Assembly: GCA_038240875.1 (NCBI GenBank)
Contig: JBBRGG010000026.1
Location: 1-20,355 of the forward strand
Direction of reading: 5' to 3'
Source of the DNA: JBBRGG01 sp038240875
GTDB taxonomy: Bacteria; Planctomycetota; Phycisphaerae; Phycisphaerales; UBA1924
DNA length: 20,355 nucleotides
The notes under the pieces were generated by a model. It saw only the letters and a program-made list of their open reading frames with translations, made no database searches and had not been told where the DNA came from. Positions 14,770 to 20,355 of this stretch are shown piece by piece. Positions within the stretch are counted from its first letter, which is position 1. The number at the start of each line of letters is the position of its first letter. Both the position numbers and the translations under genes were made by a program.

Positions 14770-15981
14770 ATGAGCAGACGGAATTCGAGCGTGTTTGACA
14801 GTCACGCGATTGCAAGTCGTGAGGTTGCAAGTCCAACGGTGGAACGAGTTGCGAACTGCACGCGTGTGTGGAGCCACGGCGTCGTTGGTTTGGGTATCGT
14901 CGGGATGATGACAGCGGGGTTGCTAGCTGGTTGCGAAAGTGGCGGCGGCAAGCAAGGCGACGCGGTTGGATCGCAGAGGGCTACGCCTGACAATTTAGGC
15001 AAATCGGGCGATGCGCTGGTCACGCCGATTAATCTATCCAATCTCGTGGCGGCTTCAGAATTGCGTGAACGCGCGCTGAGCGTGGTCGCACAGCTTGCTC
15101 GAAGCCAGAATGCATCGATCCGGGCCAATGCGATCGAAGCTGCGGCGGTGGCACCGAGACGATTAAGTGAGGTTCTTCGACGCGGGCTTTCCGACCCAAA
15201 CCCTGCGGTGCGAAGCGTTGCGGCGGCGGCGGCGGGGCGAGCCAAAGTAGAACAAGTTTTGCCCCAGCTTCGACCACTCGCGAATGATACCTACGAGCAC
15301 GTTCGTTTGTCAGCGAGTTTTGCGCTCGCTCGAATGGGTGAGCCAGTCGAAATCACGCCTTTGGGCAGGTCGCTGTACGAGAGCGATTCGATGCGGACGC
15401 GAAGTCACGCCGCGTTTTTGTTGGGAGAACTTGGAAATCCGACGGCAATTGGAATGTTGCGTGGAGCCTCGAACAAGAGCGTGCGTGGTGCGACACCAGA
15501 AGAGATTCGGCTGTTTCAGTTGCAGATAGCCGAGGCGATGGTTAAATTGGGCGAAGACAGCCAATCGCAGGTCATCCGAGCGGCACTCTTTCCTTCTCGG
15601 CCGGAAGACCTTGAAGCGACAGCACTTGCTTCGCAGATCATCGGGCAGATCAAGGATCGCGGAGCTATTGACCGTTTGGTATTCCTTTCTGAATTCAAGG
15701 ATCCACGCACGGGCGAGAAATATCCAGCGGAGATTCGGCTCGTGATTGCACAAAGCCTTGCTGGGATGGGGCTTAAAGGTGGCGAGTTTATTGCGGACGA
15801 GTACGCCAAGAATGTAAATCCACTGTGGAGAGGGCAGGCGGCGTTGGTATATGGGGCGTTTGGCACACCACAAACGATGGGACGGGTGAGCCAGATGTTG
15901 GACGATCCTGCTGAAGAGGTGCGGATCGCGGCGGCGAACGCGGTGCTGAAGGCGACAAGTAAGGGTGGACAATCGCGTTGA
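14770..15981 (+). CDS. HEAT-repeat lipoprotein
   Basis: This encodes 403 residues; ATG 14770 has AAGGAG 9 nt upstream (14755-14760). A hydrophobic stretch VVGLGIVGMMTAGLLAG ends in the lipobox L52-A53-G54-C55, so the protein should be lipidated at Cys55. The 36-residue region before the hydrophobic core is unusually long. After a short Gly/Ser linker, about 95-400 consists of paired helices of HEAT type: SIRANAIEAAAVAPRRLSEV, AVRSVAAAAAGRAKVEQVLP, HVRLSASFALARMGE, SHAAFLLGELGNPTAIGML, and the last VRIAAANAVLKATSK. HEAT solenoids serve as protein-binding scaffolds, so an envelope adaptor role is likely; the partner is unknown. It lies 86 bp downstream of lnt on the same strand and is probably cotranscribed with it. 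Confidence 0.82.
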   Translation: MSRRNSSVFDSHAIASREVASPTVERVANCTRVWSHGVVGLGIVGMMTAGLLAGCESGGGKQGDAVGSQRATPDNLGKSGDALVTPINLSNLVAASELRERALSVVAQLARSQNASIRANAIEAAAVAPRRLSEVLRRGLSDPNPAVRSVAAAAAGRAKVEQVLPQLRPLANDTYEHVRLSASFALARMGEPVEITPLGRSLYESDSMRTRSHAAFLLGELGNPTAIGMLRGASNKSVRGATPEEIRLFQLQIAEAMVKLGEDSQSQVIRAALFPSRPEDLEATALASQIIGQIKDRGAIDRLVFLSEFKDPRTGEKYPAEIRLVIAQSLAGMGLKGGEFIADEYAKNVNPLWRGQAALVYGAFGTPQTMGRVSQMLDDPAEEVRIAAANAVLKATSKGGQSR

Positions 15982-16064
15982 GATGCTTGGTGCGGGAATG
16001 TTGGCTGTACTAATAATGCAACGCGTCTGGCGGTTGGTCGGTTGAGAGGAATGGGTTGGTGTAG

Positions 16065-16090
16065 GCGGTTGGGGATGGCGGTTGGGGATG
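16065..16090. repeat. 13-bp perfect tandem duplication in G-rich tract
   Basis: GCGGTTGGGGATG is present twice head to tail. It closes a ~65-bp G/T-rich tract with several GG and GGGG runs on the plus strand, which could fold as a two-tier G-quadruplex. It is non-coding. Confidence 0.85.
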
Positions 16091-16446
16091 CAAACAAGTT
16101 TGCCAAGCGAGGTCGGCACAAAATTGCTGAACTTTGCCATAAGACCAGGGTTGATCTGCGAGCACGAAGCATGGAAGGTTGGTACACTGTGGGCCCTAGC
16201 ACAGACTCACGACGGCGGGCTGTGCACGGCATCGCATGATGGTGCGCAGTGTCTAGTCGAGTGATGATTGCCTTGGTGGGCAGGATTGAGCAGGACTGGG
16301 AAAGTCTTTGGGATCCGAAACGAATCGGCGAAGAAGCCATTTGCTTTGAGTCTGGTTGGATAGCTGATTGTTTGAGTTGTTAGTATTTTGGTTGGATTAA
16401 TTGTGTTGTGATCTCAGATGCAGTGACCCATAGCTCGAACGCGAGC

Positions 16447-16452
16447 AAGGAG
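16447..16452 (+). promoter_or_regulatory. Shine-Dalgarno for GTG 16461
   Basis: AAGGAG lies 8 nt before GTG 16461 and decides this non-ATG start. The encoded hydrophobic N-terminus (MHVLTKVFMVLAAVATIALS) also requires it. Confidence 0.75.
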
Positions 16453-16460
16453 CGGCAAGC

Positions 16461-17324
16461 GTGCACGTGCTGACGAAGGTATTTATGGTTTTGGCTGCGG
16501 TCGCTACGATCGCACTCTCGTCGTTGGTGATCGCGTATGCGGTCAACACGGATCGCATCCGCACGGATTACCAGAGCGAGATGGCTCGCCGCATCGCGGT
16601 GGAAGCCCAGCGTGGTGATGAGCTGTCGCTATCGAGCCGTGAACAGGCGCGCTTGGCTGCGCAGGTTGAGGACCTCAACCGCAAGGTCGCAGAGCTTGAG
16701 AACCGCAACTCGACGTTGCAGAATGAACGTGGCACGTTGGAAGCTGCCAAGGCGAACGCAGAGGCAGAGCGTGCGTCCACGATCGCGAAGATCGCCGAAT
16801 TGGGTGAGACCGTTCGCACGCAGGCGACGCTGATTGCGGCGTACCGCGACGAAGCCAAGACGCTTCGCACCAATGAGCTTGACCTTCGCAATCGCGGCTT
16901 GGATATGGAACAGCGTTTGAGCGACCTGACCAGCCAGCGTGAGGTTCTTGAGCAGAACTATCGTGCGTTGCAGGAAGAACTCGCCGAGATTAAGCGAGAC
17001 TCGACAGGCCGCGTTGCTGGTGCCGCTGGCGTGGCTGCTGATGCTTCTCAAGGCTTCATTGCTTCGGGACCTGTGATACAAGGTCGTATTTTGGGTGTTC
17101 AGAAGGATACCGCGACGGGCAAGACTCTGGTTCGCTTGAGCGTGGGCACGAACAATCGCGTTGCCAATGGCATGCAGTTCTACGCAGCTCGTGACTCTGC
17201 GACGCTTGTTGGCGTGCTCGTGGTGATCAAGAGCGATTTGCAGGAATCGGTCGCGGAGCTTCGTTTGCTTCGCGCTGAAGCGGGCGAGGTTCGCGTGGGA
17301 GACATGATCTTAAGCCGCCTGTAA
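16461..17324 (+). CDS. Membrane-anchored coiled-coil protein with C-terminal beta domain
   Basis: This encodes 287 residues. An N-terminal membrane anchor, residues 5-27 (TKVFMVLAAVATIALSSLVI), is followed by a long charged helix from about 30 to 180. That helix has heptad-like spacing and stretches such as AAQVEDLNRKVAELENRNST and MEQRLSDLTSQREVLEQNYR, predicting a parallel coiled coil projecting from the membrane. After an Ala/Gly linker, about 205-287 is beta-rich (VIQGRILGVQKDTATGKTLV, then SVGTNNRVANGMQFYAARDS), a compact barrel-like domain loosely reminiscent of MreC-type C-termini. The topology also resembles MreC (anchor, coiled coil, beta domain), but I see no MreC signature and would not name it so. 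The next gene, 51 bp downstream, is a one-span small protein, so the two probably form an operon ending at the 17654 terminator. Function unknown. Confidence 0.8.
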   Translation: MHVLTKVFMVLAAVATIALSSLVIAYAVNTDRIRTDYQSEMARRIAVEAQRGDELSLSSREQARLAAQVEDLNRKVAELENRNSTLQNERGTLEAAKANAEAERASTIAKIAELGETVRTQATLIAAYRDEAKTLRTNELDLRNRGLDMEQRLSDLTSQREVLEQNYRALQEELAEIKRDSTGRVAGAAGVAADASQGFIASGPVIQGRILGVQKDTATGKTLVRLSVGTNNRVANGMQFYAARDSATLVGVLVVIKSDLQESVAELRLLRAEAGEVRVGDMILSRL

Positions 17325-17375
17325 TCGTGTGGGTAAAATGAACTATTCACGCACGCGAGTGCGAAGGATCTTTGT

Positions 17376-17585
17376 ATGACGCAGTTTGGCATGCAACTTC
17401 CCGGTGGGAAGCAGAAGAAAAGCGGTTCGCCTGATGTCTACACAGGGTTAGCGCTTGTGACGCTTGTCTTTGTAATCGTTGCGATTGGGGTGATGTTCGT
17501 CTCTGGCTCGAAGGTTGGGATTGATGGCAATCCCTTCTCGATCCAGAAGCTCGGCGAGATCAAGCTTGCTCCGGCTAGCAAGTAA
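17376..17585 (+). CDS. Small single-span membrane protein
   Basis: This encodes 69 residues from ATG 17376, with AAGGA about 7 nt upstream. A Lys/Gly/Gln-rich N-terminus (MTQFGMQLPGGKQKKSGSPD) precedes one transmembrane helix at about 22-44 (YTGLALVTLVFVIVAIGVMF). The ~25-residue polar tail ends KLGEIKLAPASK. By the positive-inside rule the N-terminus is cytoplasmic. No family is recognised. Clean coding signals, a good ribosome site, short spacing from the coiled-coil gene and a terminator right after it make it a real gene, probably an accessory subunit of that membrane protein. Confidence 0.78.
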   Translation: MTQFGMQLPGGKQKKSGSPDVYTGLALVTLVFVIVAIGVMFVSGSKVGIDGNPFSIQKLGEIKLAPASK

Positions 17586-17609
17586 GCGGACGGTACAAGT
17601 TCCGCTTAC
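17582..17609 (+). terminator. Stop-overlapping hairpin (weak)
   Basis: GTAAGCGGA (17582-17590) and TCCGCTTAC (17601-17609) form a perfect 9-bp stem with a 10-nt loop. The stem includes the TAA stop codon of the 69-residue gene. Only ATTTTA follows, so it may act as an mRNA 3' stabiliser or as a second, weaker terminator ahead of 17654. Confidence 0.5.
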
Positions 17610-17653
17610 GATTTTACCGACCTTTCAAACAAATTATCGTAACTGATTTACGA

Positions 17654-17686
17654 CGCCCGGTCGCTCACAACGATCGGGCGATTTTT
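17654..17686 (+). terminator. Rho-independent terminator
   Basis: CGCCCGGTCG (17654-17663) pairs with CGATCGGGCG (17671-17680) over 10 bp with a single G-U pair. The loop is CTCACAA and ATTTTT follows (17681-17686). It lies 69 bp after the stop of the small membrane gene and closes the 16461-17585 operon. Confidence 0.9.
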
Positions 17687-17698
17687 CATATATAGGGC

Positions 17699-17840
17699 TG
17701 TTCACTGTAGTTTTTTTTCTAGGTATTTGCTCAACGCTTTAGAGAACTTGTACCTAGTAGTAAAGGCAGTCATTGTGAGAGAATATTGCGAACATATCCG
17801 TAAGACTAATTGGACTGCAGTGAGGACGTGTTCACTCTAG
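17699..17840 (+). repeat. Direct repeat pair TGTTCACTSTAG
   Basis: TGTTCACTGTAG (17699-17710) and TGTTCACTCTAG (17829-17840) match at 11 of 12 bases and are spaced 130 bp apart on the same strand in the leader region. They are possible paired binding sites. Confidence 0.45.
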
Positions 17841-17861
17841 ATGTGGATCGGCTCGCGGTAT

Positions 17862-17883
17862 TTTTTATAAAAATTGATCAATT
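17862..17883. repeat. Two overlapping 12-bp palindromes
   Basis: TTTTTATAAAAA (17862-17873) and AATTGATCAATT (17872-17883) are each perfect palindromes and share two bases. They lie about 200 bp before the start of the Gly-rich protein gene, a position suited to an operator, though AT-rich DNA yields such palindromes more readily by chance. Confidence 0.6.
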
Positions 17884-18084
17884 GCGAAGCATGCTTATCA
17901 AAAACTTTATCAAATAACTATGGAACTGAATCATTTTTTCTGGTATCTTGCATAGCTGATTCGTATCAAATGCACCTTTGAGTAGTTAAGGTAGCTTTGG
18001 CCCGGACTGCTGAGAAGTAAATTATGTGCATCTTTGTACACACAGCGTGATTTCTTGATCGTGTGTTTTGGAGAGGAGAACCCA

Positions 18085-20355
18085 ATGCGTCGTTCAATGA
18101 CTTCAATTGCGATTTCTGCAAGTGCGTTGATTCTGATTGCTGGCACCGCTTCGGCACAACCTGTGTTGATCACCGCGCCAAAGACAATCGGGGCGTCGGA
18201 CACGACGATCACGCCGACGGCGGGTGGGGCGGCTATTGCATTGCTGACGGCGGAGATCACGGTGCGCGGAACGACGCTGGTGGTGAATGGCCGTCAGTCA
18301 ATCCAGAGCCTGGTTGTTGAGCGCGCGGGCGCGGCGCCGGGAACGCCTGGGATTGTGACGCACACGCCTGGATTCACATTTGATTATTCGGGTGGCGCAG
18401 GGACGGACGTTGTCAACGGCGCGTATTTGATCGTCTCAGGGAATGTCACGATCCAGGGCGTGAGTGGGCCGGATGTTGCCAGCGCGATCGATGTCAGTGA
18501 AGATGGGTTTGCGAGCGCCCAGGGACCTGGGTATCCCGGCGGAAGCAGCCTCAATGGCGGGAGTGCTGGCGGCGGGCACGGCGGGCTGGGCGGCAAGGGG
18601 TCTGGAGTAATTAGCCAAGCTAGCGGTGCTGGGTACGGCAACGCGCTGGCACCGGTCATGTTCGGTTCCAGCGGCGGTGCCAACTCGAGCAATGGGTTGG
18701 GAATTTCAGGTGGCGGACCGGGCGGCGGATCGATCCGACTCTCTGTCGGCGGCACGCTGACACTTGGCGGTGCGATTCGCGCCAGCGGCGGCAACGGCAT
18801 TGCTTCGTGGTGGGATTCGGGTGGTGGTGCGGGTGGTTCGGTGTTCATTACTTCGAACATCGTGACTGGTGCGGGGCAGATTACTGCCAACGGTGGGAAC
18901 TCATCGTCGAATTATGGCGTGATTACTGGTGGTGGTGGTGGTGGACGCATCGCGATTAACTCGGCCAACACGGCTGGGTATACCGGTCTAATTGTCGCCA
19001 ACGGCGGCATAGGTGGAGCACGCGGCGGCGCGGGTACGGTTGCACGGATTCAAGGCGGCATTGTCAATTACACGATTGCGAACGACACGTTGACGCCGAC
19101 GGCGACGTTGCTTTCGATTGATTCGCCAGCAAACAATGTCACGGTGCGAGACGGCGGCGTCGTACAGATCGTTGGTTCATCAAGTGCTGCGACGATCAAC
19201 GTTCTTGACACAAGTGAATTGCGCGTGGTTACGCCTTTGACCGCTGGAACGATCACAGTGCTGACCGGAGGAAAGATTGGCTCGAATGGACCGCTGGTAC
19301 CGATTGACGTAACGTGCACGACACTCTCTCTTGCTGCGGGCGCGACGGTTGATGCGAATGGATTCGGTCACCCAAGCAGCCAAGGCCCGGGCGCGGGTGG
19401 GCTATCAAATGGTGATGGTGGCGGCGGCGGGCATTCTGGCTTTGGTGGGCAAGGAGTGATCGTGAATTCTGGCCTTGGGGCACAAGGCCTGTCTTATGGC
19501 ATCGCTGATCAGCCTTCGAGCCCGGGCTCGGGTGGCGGAGCAAGTTCGTCGAACGGACTGGGTACTGCTGGTGGCGGCGCTGGTGGCGGTGTGGTGCGTA
19601 TTCGCGTGACCAACGCGACCCTCAATGGAACGATCACCGCGAACGGACTTAACGGTACGACGTCCTTCTACGACAGTGGTGGCGGCTCGGGAGGATCGAT
19701 CTGGATCTCGGGCACAAACATCACTGGTACGAGCACGATCCGTGCACGCGGCGGCAACGGGGCGACAACGTATAGCGTGCGTGGTGCGGGCGGCGGGAGC
19801 GGCGGGCGCGTCGCGATCGTTTCAACGTCTACCAGTACCTTTGCACCAACGTTTGACGTCAGTGGTGGCGTGGGCACACTGGCGGGTGGTGCGGGCTCTG
19901 TTTACACGAGGGTCAGTAATGTGGCGGTGCCTCAACTGACATTTACTGGCACTACTGCGTTTCCTGCGAACACGCCTTTGAGCAATCAGCCGTCGGCAAA
20001 TGTGACTATCGCTAGCGGAGCGAGGATGATTCCTGCCACGAGCGCGATCAGCGTGTTGAATCTCAACGTAGAAAGTGGTGGCGTGTTCACGACGCTGGCG
20101 TTGGCACCGATCAATGTCACGTGCACAAACTTGAATGTATCGGCGGGAGGCCTTGTAGTCGCCGACGGGCTTGGATTTGCCAGCAGCCAAGGACCTGGCG
20201 CGGGTGGTTTATCGAGTAGTGACGGTGGCGGCGCCGGGCATGGTGGCTTTGGTGGACAGGGCACTATCGTGGTGGGTTTCTCGCTGGGTGAGGCGGGCGC
20301 GGCGTATGGCAACATCGAAGCACCGATTACGCTGGGGTCTGGTGGCGGAGCGAGC
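18085..20355 (+). CDS. Giant secreted Gly-rich modular protein (3' end outside window)
   Basis: The frame is open from ATG 18085 to the last base (757 codons) with no stop. AGGAG (18074-18078) lies 6 nt upstream. A signal peptide MRRSMTSIAISASALILIAG... ends at TASA (residue 24). The mature protein is Gly, Ser, Thr and Asn rich and built of repeated modules. The anchor S(S/A)QGPG recurs at residues 144, 431 and 700, spacings of 287 and 269. Each anchor is followed by GGxGHxGxGGxG and then, where the window allows, by SSNGLG, DSGGGxGGS and GGGGGGRIAI/GGGSGGRVAI. Modules are joined by beta-rich linkers containing VTCTTLSL or VTCTNLNV. The pattern predicts a repetitive beta-helix or beta-solenoid, as in large adhesins and surface-layer-like proteins. 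No catalytic motif is seen, and any sorting signal such as PEP-CTERM would lie outside. The third module is cut by the window edge, so the protein is at least 940 residues if that module completes. Confidence 0.85.
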   Translation, partial: MRRSMTSIAISASALILIAGTASAQPVLITAPKTIGASDTTITPTAGGAAIALLTAEITVRGTTLVVNGRQSIQSLVVERAGAAPGTPGIVTHTPGFTFDYSGGAGTDVVNGAYLIVSGNVTIQGVSGPDVASAIDVSEDGFASAQGPGYPGGSSLNGGSAGGGHGGLGGKGSGVISQASGAGYGNALAPVMFGSSGGANSSNGLGISGGGPGGGSIRLSVGGTLTLGGAIRASGGNGIASWWDSGGGAGGSVFITSNIVTGAGQITANGGNSSSNYGVITGGGGGGRIAINSANTAGYTGLIVANGGIGGARGGAGTVARIQGGIVNYTIANDTLTPTATLLSIDSPANNVTVRDGGVVQIVGSSSAATINVLDTSELRVVTPLTAGTITVLTGGKIGSNGPLVPIDVTCTTLSLAAGATVDANGFGHPSSQGPGAGGLSNGDGGGGGHSGFGGQGVIVNSGLGAQGLSYGIADQPSSPGSGGGASSSNGLGTAGGGAGGGVVRIRVTNATLNGTITANGLNGTTSFYDSGGGSGGSIWISGTNITGTSTIRARGGNGATTYSVRGAGGGSGGRVAIVSTSTSTFAPTFDVSGGVGTLAGGAGSVYTRVSNVAVPQLTFTGTTAFPANTPLSNQPSANVTIASGARMIPATSAISVLNLNVESGGVFTTLALAPINVTCTNLNVSAGGLVVADGLGFASSQGPGAGGLSSSDGGGAGHGGFGGQGTIVVGFSLGEAGAAYGNIEAPITLGSGGGAS

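Larger units (their letters stand above)
15982..16460. other. Intergenic region with G/T-rich repeat
   Basis: This is 479 bp without a convincing gene. Small open frames here have no recognisable domain, no ribosome-binding site and uneven composition. The left part (about 16026-16090) is G/T-rich with repeated GGTTGG/GGTTGGGG runs. The right part (16360-16420) is AT-rich and is the likely promoter area of the 16461 gene, but no clear -35/-10 pair can be chosen. No RNA gene or terminator hairpin was seen. Confidence 0.6.
17690..18084. other. AT-rich intergenic leader upstream of the Gly-rich protein
   Basis: About 395 bp, much richer in A/T than its surroundings, with no believable gene. It holds two overlapping 12-bp palindromes (17862-17883), a near-exact 12-bp direct repeat (17699-17710 and 17829-17840) and an inverted repeat CTAGGTA/TACCTAG (17719-17725 and 17751-17757). 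TTGATC (17874-17879) and TATCAA (17896-17901), 16 nt apart, are a poor promoter candidate. The start-proximal 18040-18084 carries the ribosome site AGGAG. The length and structure suggest a long untranslated leader or operator region. Confidence 0.5.

Noticed and set aside
15310..16340. Minus-strand open frames of about 275 codons (15310-16140, 15516-16340)
   Set aside because: They overlap the HEAT lipoprotein on the opposite strand, lack ribosome sites and have low-information composition. The part beyond 15981 has no recognisable domain.
17719..17757. CTAGGTA/TACCTAG inverted repeat as a terminator
   Set aside because: A 7-bp stem with a 25-nt loop and no following T-tract; the T-run lies before it. 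Kept only as a note in the leader region.
17997..18012. TTGGCCCGGACTGCTG as a sigma-54 promoter
   Set aside because: The GG-to-GC spacing is two bases too short for the -24/-12 arrangement.
1..20355. tRNA, rRNA, CRISPR, insertion sequences, prophage or integration sites
   Set aside because: No cloverleaf, no regularly spaced repeats with unique spacers, no transposase, integrase or terminal inverted repeats could be found by reading. The tail-fibre-like motif in 355-2034 is an isolated domain in a secreted protein, not evidence of prophage.

Overview
The window looks like chromosomal DNA of a planctomycete, most likely of the Phycisphaerae/Phycisphaerales. This is inferred from protein style rather than from a marker gene. 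The signs are ECF sigma factors paired with single-membrane-span partners, an H...DG type-IV-pilin-like (DUF1559-type) C-terminal domain, secreted proteins opening with an 'FTYQGRL' module, a ComM without the usual cysteine finger, many Gly/Ser/Thr-rich exported proteins, and genes lacking Shine-Dalgarno sequences next to genes with good ones. Composition is moderately GC-rich. I see no rRNA, tRNA, CRISPR array, insertion sequence or integrase, so this reads as ordinary chromosome with several poorly characterised surface and regulatory genes.

Layout. 1-348: 3' end of pgpA (phospholipid synthesis). 355-2034 (-): large secreted beta-rich protein. 2305-3903 (-): ComM/YifB-type AAA+ ATPase, preceded on the same strand by a DinB-like putative metal enzyme (3960-4499). 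4554-6095 (+): 2,5-dioxovalerate (alpha-ketoglutarate semialdehyde) dehydrogenase-type ALDH. 6132-8683 (-): a three-gene cluster of ECF sigma factor, membrane partner and exported Gly/Arg-tailed protein. 8744-11546 (+): a divergent second ECF cluster of DUF4286-like small protein, ECF sigma factor and a membrane protein combining a possible anti-sigma half with a pilin-like extracytoplasmic half. 11615-12298 (-): M50 site-2-type membrane metalloprotease. 12524-15981 (+): apolipoprotein N-acyltransferase (Lnt) followed by a HEAT-repeat lipoprotein. 16461-17585 (+): membrane-anchored coiled-coil protein plus a 69-residue single-span protein, ending in a convincing intrinsic terminator at 17654-17686. 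17690-18084: AT-rich non-coding leader with palindromes. 18085-20355 (+): a very large secreted Gly-rich protein built of ~270-residue modules, still open at the window edge.

How the parts may work together. The two divergent ECF modules, the site-2-type protease just downstream of the second one, and the cluster of exported proteins suggest an envelope signalling neighbourhood. The link between the protease and the sigma modules is inference from position only. Lnt beside a lipoprotein with a clear lipobox is a plausible enzyme/substrate adjacency. The strongest leads for something undescribed are the back-to-back ECF modules with non-canonical partners (7299-11546) and the repeat-module surface protein at the right edge. 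A further theme is short in-frame 12-bp tandem repeats in at least three different genes.
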